From Phallus indusiatus (lineage: Eukaryota; Basidiomycota; Agaricomycetes; Phallales; Phallaceae), in NCBI GenBank assembly GCA_027605045.1, contig JAQFWX010000016.1, positions 186,001 to 250,000 on the forward strand: a stretch of 64,000 nucleotides of DNA, given 5' to 3'. A program made the position numbers and the translations under genes. Below the pieces are notes generated by a model, which ran no database searches, was not told where the DNA came from, and was given only the letters and a program-made list of their open reading frames with translations. Below, piece by piece: positions 12,488 to 23,931 of this stretch (positions within the stretch are counted from its first letter, which is position 1; each line of letters opens with the position of its first letter).

Positions 12488-13024
12488 TGTTTGAAGGAAT
12501 GAAATGAGCGCCGAGCTGAGCGTTAGTCATCACCACTGCCACCCACATCACCAGCCAATAAGAAGCGTCAGAAGCGTGTATGGCTGATGCCACTAAGATA
12601 CCGCTCAACGATTAGCGTACATAGTAAGTATACTTGATTAAGCTTTTCTATTTTTCTTCCGCGCGCGTATGCATAGTCGATAAATCGTCTAGTAGCGTAT
12701 GCTTTACTACTTCAAATGTTGACCGAACGAGTGAAGTTTGAACTAGCTGCCCAATGCCTGCTGCAGAGAAAACGGCATATAAATAATAATTATACATTAT
12801 ATTAAATTGAACCATCAATCAATCATGTTTGGTGCTCGCGTTTTCAACCAAGTATTAATCTGAGCCCCGAATCTCAAGTCAGAGTAAGAATGAAACGTCC
12901 AGTCAAAGAATCTACGCCCAACGTACATGAACCGCTATGCTGAGTCTGGAAACATAACCAAGGTTATTTTAGCGAGGTTTCAAGGTGATACACAGAAAGT
13001 CAAACACTTACCGAAACGACAGAT
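12488..13024. other. Intergenic between TMEM135-like gene and the BTB array
   Basis: Divergent-free spacer: promoter of the TMEM135-like gene and 3' side of the first P-type BTB copy. It includes the 3' UTR intron of that copy. No gene recognised. Confidence 0.5.
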
Positions 13025-14210
13025 TCATAACAACAATTTTAAGCTTGTTGTTGTATACCCATCCAAGTTCATTTGCGGAAGATCAAAATCTGCAACCACA
13101 TTTTCCCATATCTCTAGCTCCTTATCTGCAATCAGACTGTCCATCCATTTTGCACAACCTTCACAGGCCGCCTCGGCTTGGAACGTCTCAAAAGTCCAGC
13201 TCTTACATCCGTCCACCACAGAATATCCATCAAGAGTTTTCCTCCCAACCAATGATTTTAAATTCGTGAATGCCACTGCGCAATAATCCACGTTTTCCCG
13301 GCGACCCTGGCGAGTTGGTTTACCTTTGCAAGCATCAAATTCTGACCGGGTCTCGAAGATGGACATCGGTTGACCTCCAGAATCCCGAATCGGGTCATCC
13401 CATATGTAAGCCTTATAATTATGCGATATCCCGGCACATTCGAGTGTCCTGAGCCGTTCCGCCCATAGAACTTTGCCTCGCATCAGCCGTACCCAGTCCC
13501 CAAGACAAAGGGGTTCAGCACCGTCCCCAACCTCGGGTGTCCACGTTTCCCAGTCTGCATTAGTCAATTCAAAAAACGCTGCTGGGAGTAAATCGTAACA
13601 CGCAGTTAGACGTGCTGCATTGATAAGCTTGATGCTTTGGCTGATCCGGCTGCTTTTCTGTGTGTCCGTAAGAGAATTGAACACCATCTTGTACACCGTG
13701 TAATCCAATGGCCAGCTTCGACGCAGTAATTTAAGGATGCAACTCTTTAGATGCTCCATTTGATATTTGTGAGAAAGACGAAGAATACCCAAGGCACCTT
13801 CAAAAGATACAGTATCCGCGCCACAGTATATTTCACTGATGAAAGTATGGCAAAATCAACTTATTTCGATCAGAAACGGAACAAAGAACTCACTATCCTT
13901 TGTACAGTATCTTCACTAGCTCTCGAACATCATCTACAGTCTCCTATAATAGGTACGTTGGGTACCCCGTTTTCTTTTGATGCTGGACTATTGGCGCCTA
14001 AAGAAAACATATCTCGAAAAACAGGGCTGTGCAAGCTCAACAATATACACGGTGTATTCGAAAATCGCGTCTTTGCGTACTATTTTCTTCCACTGAGAGA
14101 ATGAGGTCGCCGTCCTCATGCCAATATGGGGGCATCAGAGAGGAATTTGATTCATCAGAGGTAATAGAACCTTCTGGTGCGGATTGAGAGTTCAATGGTT
14201 CAACTTCCAT
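13025..14210 (-). pseudogene. BTB/POZ protein, P type, broken in exon 1 (B1)
   Basis: A P-type copy (start MEVEPL, 14210). Exon 1 follows its paralogues to RRDFRIHR. There two extra bases shift the frame and an in-frame TGA stands at 14039-14037. A second lesion, a 2-base loss near 13931-13942, restores the original frame before the usual intron (13893-13836). Exon 2 (13835-13025) is completely open and well preserved: FEGALGILRLSHKYQME, KLINAARLT, CEGCAKWMDSLI. The full-length BTB domain cannot be made without ignoring the stop. A shortened product from an internal start, or a sequencing error, remain possible. Confidence 0.75.
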
Positions 14211-14572
14211 TTGCGTGTATGTATGTGCCAGTGAGTGTCGTGATGCAGGTGAAAGACTATAAAAACAAGTCACCCAGTCACAAGCCCTGGGCTAGCCGAT
14301 GTAAAAGGCTGAAAAGGGTGCGGCGTGCGAAAGCGACAATAACTTGGTCCATAGCTACAGTCATTATTATACGGTTATTTATTAATTGTCCTCGTATCAA
14401 AAATCATTTACAGCTTGAGCTTTCGATACGTTATAAAGTAAAATTTGAAATGAAAATCCAAATCATCTCGACCGGCTTCAGACGTACACGAACTGCCACG
14501 TTGACTCTGGACTCGTATTAGTCAAGGGTATTTTAGCAGAGTTTCGCGAGGAAAGAACAGAGACTTACCAAA

Positions 14573-15764
14573 TTACAATAATCTTGGACTAGTTGTTTTG
14601 TATCCGCTTACATCGACTTTTGGCAAATTAAAGTCGGCGACGATGTTGTCCCATATCTCTATTTCTTTGTTCTTCATCAGACTGTCCATCCATTTTGCGC
14701 AGCCTTCACAGACATTTTCGGCTTGAAACGTCTCTGGAGCCCAATTCTTACACCCATCGACAACCGAATAACCATCAAAAACTTTCCTCCCAAGCAATCC
14801 TTTCAAGCACTTGAACGCCGCCAAACAATAATCCACGTGTTCCTGGCGAACTGATTTAGTATTCTGACACGCATTAAATTGCACTCGTGTCTTGAAAATG
14901 GATATTTTGTCTTCGGAGTTCTTATTTTCTTTATTCCATACGTAGGCATTGTAATTTTTGAGAATTCCTGCACTTTCCAACATTCTCAGTCGGAATGCCC
15001 ATAGAGATTTGCCATGCATCAGCCGTGTCCAGTCCTCGAGACAAAGGGATTCATCGCTAGCTTTCAGCGTCCATTCTCCCCAATTTGCATTAATCAACTC
15101 GAAAAACGCCGCCGGAAGTAGTTCATTGCACGCAGTTAATCGCGCTGTATTGATGAGCTTGATGCTTTTGCCGATCCTGTCATTTTTTTGCTCGTCCGTA
15201 AGAGAACTTAACACCGTTTTGTATTCCTTGTAATCCAATGGCCAACTTCGTCGGAGTAATAGCAGAACACACTTTTTTAGAGGCTCCATTTGGTACTTGT
15301 GTGAAAGACGAAGAACACCTAAAGCACCTTCAAACGTTATAGTTTCTGCGCCAGAGCACACTTCACTGATACAAGTAAGGTAAGCTCAAATGATCATTCA
15401 ATCGAAAGGGAAACAAAAGAACTTACTGTCCTTTATAAAGCATCTTCAACAGCTCTCGGACATCGTCCACGGAATCGCCTTGAATAGGTACCGTGGGTAT
15501 CTCGTTTTCTTTCAATACTACCGCATTCTTGCCTAAAGAAAACATGTCTCGGAAAACGGAGCTATGCAAGCATAACATTAAGCGGTGTATTCGAAAATCG
15601 CGTCTTTGCGTGTCCTTCTCGTCTTCCACGCGAAGAATGATGTCGCCGTCATCGTGCCAGTAGGGGGGTGCCCGAAAGGAATTTGCTTCGTCAGAGACAA
15701 TATGTTCTTCTGGAGCGGACTGTGGGTTGGGAGATTTGACTAATTGTTGATCGTTTGATTCCAT
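14573..15764 (-). CDS. BTB/POZ domain protein, P type (B2)
   Basis: A 376-residue protein from exons 15764-15427 and 15365-14573; the 61-bp intron lies inside the BTB fold. N-terminus MESNDQ, then PPYWHDDGDIILRVED, RRDFRIHRLMLCLHSSVFRDMF, and after the intron FEGALGVLRLSHKYQME. The long C-terminal domain has KLINTARLT, LLPAAFFEL, a Cys cluster (DGCKNW ... CEGCAKWMDSL) and EIWDNIVADFNLP. The start at MESN was chosen because copy B6 can only start there. Stop at 14573 is followed within 10 bp by a strong GTAAGT donor. A TATA box sits 60-75 bp upstream. It pairs with Q-type gene B3. Confidence 0.88.
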
Positions 15765-15825
15765 GTGAGCGTATGAGAATACTGAGGGAGAAGGAAGTTG
15801 ACACGATAGCGTTTTAGCTAAAGCA

Positions 15826-15837
15826 TATTTATATATA
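15826..15837 (-). promoter_or_regulatory. TATA box of P-type BTB gene B2
   Basis: TATATATAAATA on the minus strand, about 62-73 bp upstream of the B2 start. The same element and flanks occur upstream of B4, but not upstream of B6. Confidence 0.55.
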
Positions 15838-15982
15838 CGCAAATGGGCCTAAGGGACAGATAAAAAAAGCTATGGACGTGAATAGAATCGGACTTCGCCA
15901 TAAAGAAGTGACCTACTCGTTGGACCATGGACGCGGACAAAGGAATAAAACACATCAGACTATTGCATTATATTCATTAGTG

Positions 15983-17145
15983 TCAACAAGGCTCAACTTG
16001 AAGGGCGATACACGAGATTAGAGACTTACCAAAACAATAAAACAACGATCTTTGATTGACCATTTTGTATTCATTGAAATTTACCGTCGGCAAATCAAAG
16101 TCTACAGTCACGTTGTCCCATATCTCCAGTTCTTTGTTCTTGACGAGACTGACCATCCATTTCGCACAACCTTCACAGGCGTGTTCCGCTTTGAAAGCCT
16201 CGGCAGTCCAATTTTTACAACCATCAACCACCGAATAACCATCAATAACCCTTCTTCCTACCAGTGCTTTCAAACACCCGAATGCCGACAGACAATAATT
16301 CACGTCTTCCTGATAACCTGATTCAATTTGACAGTCATCAAATTGTGCCCGTGTCTGGAAGATAGATATCTTTTCTTCAGCTTTATTCCACATGTAAGCC
16401 TTATGATCTTTATAAATTCCAGCACTTTCCAACGTCTTGAATCTGTCTACCCATTTAGCTTTTCCGTGCATCAAGTGTACCCAGTCCTGGGGAGAGAGGT
16501 ATTCATCGCCAGCACCGGGAGTCCATGCTCTCCAATCTGCGTTGGCCAGTTCAAAAAACGCTGCCGGAAGTAACTCGTAGCACGCAGTTAGTCGTGCTGT
16601 ATTGATAAGCTTGATGCTTATGCCAATCCTGTTGCGCTTGCCAAAAGCAACCGTTGATGCTAAATTGTATCCTAGGTAATCCAATGGCCAGCTCCGTCGG
16701 AGTAATATACGCATACAACTCTTGAGGCGTTCCATTTGGTATTTGTGAGAAAGACGAAGGACACCCAAAGCGCCTTCGAAAGACATGAGTTCGGGGCCTA
16801 AGCAGACATCACTGCCACATGATGAAAAATTATGAACAAGCGCAATCATTTAAATGATCAATTAACTTACAGCCCCCCGTATATCACCTTCAACAGTTCA
16901 CGAACATCTTCTACGGAGTCTCCTTTCATCGGTACCGTAGGAATTTCGCCGTCTTTCCCGGCGACATTTTTGCCAAGGGATACCATATCTCGGAAAACAG
17001 GGCTTTGCAAGCAGAACATCAACCGATGTACGAGAAACTTGTGTTCTACTTGGTTATCGCTTTCTACGACGAGATATATATCACCGTCTTCGTACCAATA
17101 GGGGGGTAAGCGAAAGGGATCGACGACGGTAGTAGGTTCAGACAT
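15983..17145 (-). CDS. BTB/POZ domain protein, Q type (B3)
   Basis: A 367-residue protein from exons 17145-16871 and 16811-15983 with a 59-bp intron. N-terminus MSEPTTVVDP, then LPPYWYEDGDIYLVVE, HKFLVHRLMFCLQSPVFRDM, VPMKGDSVEDVRELLKVIY; exon 2 gives LGPELMSFEGALGVLRLSHKYQME and the array's C-terminal domain with CEGCAKWMVSL and EIWDNVTVDFDLP. An upstream in-frame ATG at 17184 would add 13 residues; MSEP was preferred because it is shared by all Q copies. The array-wide GTAAGT donor lies inside this ORF near the C-terminus, so splicing there would change the last about 20 residues. Confidence 0.86.
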
Positions 17146-17929
17146 GTTGGGAGTTGTGCTCCGAATTCCACCGGGTGTGCACAAAGGATTTTGGCTACAA
17201 GTAGCAGCGTATCTAGACTTCTAAAATTGCCTGAGTTCGTGCGATGTGCAGCAGTGAGAGTTTAGAAGGGCGAACGAACAACTTACAGCTCGCTGTGCTA
17301 CGTAGTATTGGTTTTGTGACCGTGACAAAAAAAAACCGTTTGCCGAGCCTTTCTCGCGGTCATCCTTGGCGAAAACTACTAAGTCATCGCGGAGTATGCA
17401 CCTTGAGATATGTGAATTTTTGGAAGCTTAGTTTGATATTTAACCATATGAATCTTATATCATGAACAAAATTTGAATTATGCTGAAAAATTTCACATTG
17501 TTCCCTATTATGCCCTTTTGTACTCTTACGGTATTCCCATTCCGATCGGTCACCGGTCATCGCTAACCTTTGCAGAAACATGCCTGTCAAGTCAGTTTAG
17601 TAAAGAGAAGATCTGGGATGGAGATATCAAGCATGTAGTGCTGGAGAAGAGGTCTCTGTTGCCGTACGACCCTGAGAGAAGAAGTTTCAATCGGTTAAGT
17701 TGGAAGGTTTGGGACTACTGCGCCTACCTGCATGTCTTGCATCGTTGCTTTATGAAGGACCGCGTGCTCAGAATCAAGGTTTCATGTTCCTTCTCAATCT
17801 CACAATTCCGCACATGTTTGCGTTCTTAAGAGTCATCGCAGCAGTTAGTTGAAAGCAGGCCGTTTTTGAAGTCACTGAAAATAGTGAGTTAACCCAGCTT
17901 AAAGACATCAAGATAGAAGATAGATGTCC
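17146..17929. other. Q-type promoter region and unassigned spacer
   Basis: About 17146-17340 is the Q promoter block, which resembles the sequences upstream of B5 (21953-22160) and B7 (33048-33235). The rest holds a plus-strand ORF of 118 codons (17473-17829) without family features; I do not call it a gene. Confidence 0.45.
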
Positions 17930-19090
17930 CTCCTCGTGCATACCTCGAATCGCTGCTTCTGAATAACCATCCATTCAGAGTTTCGGATCCACGCCCCTGC
18001 ACTTGTTTATTCCGTACGCGTATTTTTCCACACAGTTCTCATCCGTCAGCGTCGCAACGCTCCTTGTATACCGCCTGCCTGCCATCAGTACTGGTCAAAG
18101 GATCATGGGACCACATATCGGGTTTCTTTCAATTATGAAGTTCCATCAACTTGATAAGAGGGCGCATCGTCTTCTGGTGGCATCCATCCTCCAATTTTCT
18201 TACCTCTCCGCCACAAAACCGGACGTCCTTGCGCAGAGTGAACACACCACTCCCAAGGAATGTCAAGCTCTTCATTGAAAAGACCAATAATTCAAGCTGC
18301 CGAACCAATCTCCATAGGTTTAGGAATACCATCTCTTTCTCTCGAAATATGTTTTGCAATTCGAGGTTCTTCGGAGGGGGAGGTAGTCACAGCAAAAATA
18401 ACGGGTGTTTCGAAGAATAAGCTGCCAATAACGCAGAACGGGTGATATCCGACATGGAGATGAGTATACCGACCACACTAGATTGTTCATGTCAACCGAA
18501 AGAGGACGCCTTCAAAGTTCACGAACGTATCGCGGTCCGACTTTTTGTCTGCTTGGCTTTGTATTGTCCTAGGACGCGATATCGACGTCGAATTGTCCCA
18601 TGGAGTGCTTTTCATGTCAGACTTGATGTCGATGCCGACATGGGCGTGTTTTGTCCCGCTCTTGCTGAAACTTGAAATGACTCACACTGGCCTATCCTTG
18701 CGAGAGACAGAAACATACCACCATCCTTCTAGATCAACATCTCTGTCAGACTTTCCGACTACTTTCATCAAGGACATCGAAAATTTTTCAAGCACATTGA
18801 CTGATTTTTCTCCGAATGCATTGTCCGTTGATAGCGTGCTCGTCGTCCGCGTCACTATGCTATGCGTCTGCTGAGCATAGGGCCCAAGAAACAGGATTTT
18901 TTTAGACTCCGACGCACCCCCTCTACAAGCTATAGGTTTAACGCGCTCACTGGTTGCTCACTGGCACCTGTAGTTTTGCTATAGATGTCCCGCTATTTTA
19001 TTCAATACATCAAACTGTTGTACTCTACATTGTGTGTTGGTCGTTACCACCCAGCCCCGATGAATAGCGTCAGATGCATGAGGAGTCTTC
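17930..19090. repeat. Block R, copy 1 (non-coding)
   Basis: The same sequence elements recur at 29110-29990 and 40435-41215. Examples are the CACAAAACCGGACGTCCTTG motif, the CTCTTTCTCTCGAAA segment and the TTTTCATGTCAGACTTGATG segment. The order of sub-blocks differs between copies 1 and 2. Frames on both strands carry stops. It lies on the 3' side of a BTB gene in each case. Confidence 0.65.
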
Positions 19091-19307
19091 ATTGTTCAAC
19101 GCGTACGGCGAACGCTGACCATACAATCCAACCGGCAGATAGCTACAATCATTATACGGTTATTTATCAATTGTGATCATATAAAGTATCAACCAGAGTT
19201 CGGGATTTTAATTACATATTATAAAAGTAAAACTTGAGTAAAACTGAAAATGCCAGATCAAATCATCCCCGTCAGACCGTAGACGTACACGAACCACCGT
19301 CATGATG

Positions 19308-19377
19308 CTGACTCTAGAACCATAGTCAAGGGTATTTTAAGTTTCACGGTGATATCACAAAGAGGCTAGAGACTTAC
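19308..19377 (-). other. 3' UTR intron after B4 (example of an array-wide feature)
   Basis: Starts GTAAGTCTCT a few bases after the B4 stop and ends at AGTCAG, 70 bp long, with CCCTTGAC as a likely branch site. Equivalent donors follow or overlap the stop in every intact B-type gene. Confidence 0.6.
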
Positions 19378-19381
19378 CAGA

Positions 19382-20556
19382 TTAAAACAATAATCTATGA
19401 CTCATCGGTTTGTATCCGTCTACGTTGATCTTTGGCAAATCAAAGTCAACGATTATATTGTCCCATATCTCTATTTCTTTGTTCTTGATTAAACTGTTCA
19501 CCCATTCTGCGCAGCCTTCACAAGCTGTTTTGAACGTCTCGGGAGTCCAACTTTGACATCCATCAATCACCGAAAATCCATCAATAACCTTTCTCCCAAC
19601 CAATCCTTTCAAACACTTGAACGCCGACAGGCAATATGGTACGTTTTCATCAAAACCCGATTTAACTTGACAGGCATCAAATTGTGACCGCTTCTGGAAG
19701 ATAGATAATTTTTCCCCAGAATCTAGTTCGTTATTCCACACGTAGGCCTTGTGACCCGTATAAATTCCCGCACTTTCCAGCATCTTGAATCGGGCTGCCC
19801 ATTTAGCTTTGCCTTGCATCAAGCGTACCAAATCCTGGGGGGAGAGAGTTTCATCACCAACGCTGGAAGTCCATTTCCCCCAGTTTGCATTGGTTAATTC
19901 GAAAAACGCTGCAGGAAGCAATTCGTGGCTCCCAGTTAGCCGTGCTGCATTGATAAGCTTGATGTTTCTTCCGATCCGATCATTTTTTTGCTTGTCAGAA
20001 AGAGATTTTAACACCATTTTGTATTCTGGATAATCCAATGGCCAGCTCCGTAGGAGTAATACAAGAATGCAATTTTTGAGGTGTTCCATTTGATACTTGT
20101 GGGAAATACGAAGAACACCCAAGGCACCTTCGAACGATATAATATCCGCGCCAGAGTATAATTCACTGAAAAAAAAAGGTATAGCAATTTGCGCTACTCA
20201 ATCGGAAGGAGAACTTACTATCCCTTGTAAAGCATCTTCAACAGCTCTCGAACCTCGTCGACGGAATTGCCTTGAATAGGTACTGTGGGTATCTCGTTTT
20301 CTTTCGACGCTACCGTATTTTCGCCTAAGGAAAACATATCGCGGAAAACGGGGCTATGCAAGCATAACATTAGACGGTGTATTCGAAAATCGCGTCTCTG
20401 CGTGTCGTTTTCATCTTCCACGCGGAGAATAATGTCGCCGTCATCGTGCCAGTAGGGGGGTACCCGAAAGGAATTTACTTCGTCAGAGACAATACATTCT
20501 TCTAGAGCAGACTGTGAGTTGGGAGACTTGACTAAAAGTTGATCGTTTGATTCCAT
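19382..20556 (-). CDS. BTB/POZ domain protein, P type (B4)
   Basis: A 373-residue protein from exons 20556-20219 and 20165-19382 with a 53-bp intron. BTB part: PPYWHDDGDIILRVEDE, RRDFRIHRLMLCLHSPVFRDMF, VPIQGNSVDEVRELLKMLY, then FEGALGVLRISHKYQME. The C-terminal domain has KLINAARLTGSHELLPAAFFEL, ACEGCAEWVNSLI and EIWDNIIVDFDLP. Its second exon is almost the same as that of B6, pointing to a recent duplication. The Cys cluster is slightly changed (CEGCAEW rather than CEGCAKW). The stop is followed by the shared GTAAGT donor; a matching acceptor lies 70 bp on. It pairs with Q gene B5. Confidence 0.88.
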
Positions 20557-20617
20557 TTGAGCGTATGAGAATACTGAAGGAGAAGGAAAATGATATGACG
20601 GCCTTTCAGGTAAAACA

Positions 20618-20629
20618 TATTTATATATA
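20618..20629 (-). promoter_or_regulatory. TATA box of P-type BTB gene B4
   Basis: TATATATAAATA on the minus strand, 62-73 bp before the B4 start and in the same context as the B2 element. Confidence 0.55.
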
Positions 20630-20828
20630 CGCAAATGGGTTTAAGGACAGATAAAAAAAAACCATGGACGTGAATAGAAGATAACTGCATAAAGGAGTGA
20701 CCTAGTCGTTGGATCATGGACGCGGACAAAGGAATAAACACATCAAACTATTGCGTTATATCAGTTGTGTCAGCAGATTTTCAGGGCGATATAACACAAG
20801 ATTGGAGACTTACCAAGACAATATACTT

Positions 20829-21952
20829 TTAAAATAACACTTTTGAATCCTTCAGTATATATTCATCGACATTTACCTTCGGCAGATCAAAATCTACAGT
20901 CACGTTGTCCCATATCTCCGTTTCTTTGTTCTTGATTAGACTGACCAACCATTTTGCGCAGCCATCACAGGTATTTCCGGTTTTGAACGTCTCGAAAGAC
21001 GAATAACTACAACCATCAACCACAGAATAACCATCCATAACTCTTCTCCCAACCATCGCTTGTAAACACTCGAATGCGGACAGACAATAACGCGCGTTTT
21101 CCTGAATACATGATCGTCCGGAGAATTTACAGGCATCAAATTGAGCCCGTGTTTGGAAGATAGATATTTGTTCTCCAGTTTTATTCCACATGTAAGCCTT
21201 GAAATCTATATAAAGTCCCGCATTTTCCAAGGTCTTCAGTCGAACTGCCCATTTAGCTTTGCCTTGCATTAACCGTACCAAGTCCTGGAGAGAGAGGGAT
21301 TCATCGCCGGCACCGGGGGTCCGCTCTCTCCAATGAGTCCAATCTTCATTGGCTAATTCGAAAAACGCTGTGGGGAGTAATTCGGGGGACGCAGTTAGTC
21401 GTGCTGTATTGATAAGCTTAATGCTTCTCCCAATCCTGTCGTCCCTTTGCTTGCCAAAAAGAGAACTTGACGCTAGTTTGTATTCCGTATGATCCAATGG
21501 CCACCTTCGTCGGAGTAATACAAGAATACAACGTTTGATGCGTTCCATTTGGTATTTGTGCGAAAGTCGAAGAACACCCAAAGCGCCATCGAAAGATATG
21601 GGCTCGGGGCCTAAGCAGGTATCACTGTCGCACGTCGAGCTAAGGAGGAGGCGCAATCATTCAATGATCAATTAACTTACAGCCCCAAGTATATCACCTT
21701 CAACAGTTCACGAACATCTTCTACGGAGTCTCCTTTCATCGGTACTGTAGGAATTTGGCTGTCTTTCTTCGCGAAATTTTCGCCAAGGGAAAACATGTCT
21801 CGGAAGACGGGGCTTTGCAGGCACAACATCAGCCGATGTACAAGGAATTTGTGTTCCACTTGATTATCGCTTTCTACGACGAGATATATGTCACCGTCGT
21901 CGTACCAATAGGGGGGCAAACGGAAGGGATCGATGGCGGTAGGCTCAGACAT
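20829..21952 (-). CDS. BTB/POZ domain protein, Q type (B5)
   Basis: A 355-residue protein from exons 21952-21681 and 21624-20829 with a 56-bp intron. N-terminus MSEPTAIDP, then LPPYWYDDGDIYLVVE, HKFLVHRLMLCLQSPVFRDMF, VPMKGDSVEDVRELLKVIY; exon 2 gives LGPEPISFDGALGVLRLSHKYQME. The C-terminal domain is complete (CDGCAKWLVSLI, EIWDNVTVDFDLP). A short extra stretch, THWRERTPG, separates it from the other Q copies. The upstream in-frame ATG at 21994 is not favoured. It pairs with B4. Confidence 0.87.
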
Positions 21953-22440
21953 GTTGGGAGGTGTGTGCTTCGGAATTCCACCAGGTGTGCACAAGGGTTG
22001 TGGCTACAAGTAGCAGCGTGTAAACCTTAATCTAAACTACTGAAAGTGCACGAGTTCGTGCCATGTGCCTCAGTGAAAATTTGAAAGGGGAAACGAACAG
22101 CTTGTACTACATATTACTAATTTTGTGACCGTGACAGAAAATAAAACCGTTTGCTGAGCGCCGCGGCTTCTTGTCTACTCACACCTAATTAAATTCTTTT
22201 CGCTGGGTCCACGGGTTACTGTCGCACCAACAAAGTCTCAAACGCAGCGATGATGAGCTTCTAGTTCGGATGAGAAACGAGATGATACTGTGGTACCAGT
22301 CAGAACAAAAAGCACCAACTTTGTCTTCATACCTCGACCTTCACTCGACTTACTTGGAGCTACGTGTCTGTAAGTAGCAACGTGTGAAGCTTCAAAAGAA
22401 ATGATTTACCCCCCCCCGAAATAAACTTGTAGGCTAACAA
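21953..22440. other. Q-type promoter block and spacer
   Basis: Sequence upstream of B5; the first about 200 bp resemble the regions upstream of B3 and B7. No gene seen. Confidence 0.45.
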
Positions 22441-22447
22441 TACAGCC

Positions 22448-23931
22448 ATGGATGACGTTCCTGTTCTGCAATCTTCGCTTTTGGGAGACTACAGACCCAC
22501 ATCCTTTTACCGACAGACAATGTTGGACCCAGATTCACAGCTAGAGATGGAATGAGAGCGCACTGAAAAGGCTGAAATTGCCAATCGTTACTTCTTTAGA
22601 AGACCAGCCCCATGGTGGTATGTACTTTCAGCTGACTACTAGGTTCTCCGATTTACCTGTGATTAGGTCATGACTTTTAATTTTGAGGACGGACATTGCT
22701 GTAGCAGCTAGGGCGGTTTATCGTCGTGTTCTCTTGACTGAGATTGTCTGCGAAGAGTTACGCCCTCAATAGTCCAGCAAGTCATTGGTAGGCTACGGCT
22801 TTTTGAACCCGAGATGTCTATCCGCTATTCAAAGTGGTGAACGACACCAGTTATACGATCTACCCATTGTTATGGAGATGAAAAAAACGGTTGATGGACT
22901 AATCTTAGGTACAGTTCTTCGTCACGTCATATTTATGTCACCTCTGTACTGACTTTCGAAAGCAAACGATATCACCCTTGGTATTTATTCATACCTTACG
23001 ATCATGCAGGTATGATTGGGAATCAGCCTTTTCTTTGTTTGACTGTCGAGCTGAGACCTACTAGTTATCAGATCGTTACGGTCGCGTGAAGATATTACCC
23101 GTGGCAGTATTCGGCCTTCTCGCCAAGTAAATGTAAGTACTCTTTTTTTTGCTAAGCAGATGAATACTCAATGTCTCCTGAAGCCATGTCATTATGTTTG
23201 TCATCGGTCATTCCCGACAAACTACTTGGAGGATTCCACTTTTCCCTCTTTGGGCAGACGATTGAAGGTATTCTCGATGGGCCTATCATGGACATATCTT
23301 GAATTTTGCTGGTCTATATTACCGATACATCGCGGCTCGATTTGCGGTAAGCTAAAAGGTCTATTTTCCCAACATATCCTTATTACGTTTTTTTTAAAGA
23401 CCTTGAACCTTGGTATTGCAACCGGACTAGACATGATGGGTAACGTACGGTTTTTATTTTTGCCCAAGTCTCTCTATAGTCTTTCAATTGCTTTCCTAGT
23501 TATTGGGACCGTCATTCAGCACCTATCTCTACGCACATTCCTTAACCTTCTGAACGTTTACTATTTGGTCATCGCCTTCTACGTCTTTCCTCATATCAGT
23601 CACTATATTCCTTGTTCCAGAGTTTAAACTAATACGGGCGAGTGAATTTACACATTAACGCGCAAGTCCCGCCTCGACGAGTCTTACTCTAACTCGCAAT
23701 TTGTCTATTGCAGGTAGACTGAGAGCACAGTTTAGTAACTATATACGGCCGCTGATTATTTCGTTTCAAGCGTTGGCAGTTTTTCTACCTCATCTATTTC
23801 GAGATGAAAAGGGGGGAGATGCATTAGATGAATCTTGGGATTGGAATTTGTCTCTTGTAGACTGCGCTTTTTCTGAGATCTGTTGCTGGGAGCAAGTCAA
23901 TATCATAACAAAACATTCTTATACCTTCTGA
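22448..23931 (+). pseudogene. Decayed MFS-type transporter
   Basis: Scattered coding-like pieces in one direction resemble a basidiomycete major-facilitator transporter. An N-terminal piece starts MDDVPVLQSSLLGDYRPTS and runs to RYFFRRPAPWW, interrupted by a TGA. A second piece has AVYRRVLLTEIVCEELRP. A third (about 23220-23300) has GRRLKVFSMGLSWT. A fourth has YIRPLIISFQALAVFLP and then DWNLSLVDCAF (about 23710-23890), a pattern I know from the central loop of these transporters. No continuous frame can be spliced, so it reads as a relic. The family call is from memory of motifs and is only moderate. Confidence 0.4.

Noticed and set aside
12927..13286. Plus-strand ORFs opposite B1 exon 2
   Set aside because: Shadows of the minus-strand BTB coding frame; similar shadows occur opposite every BTB exon.
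14030..14055. A micro-intron explaining the B1 lesion
   Set aside because: The only GT...AG span is about 24 bp, too short to splice, and would not restore the BTB frame.
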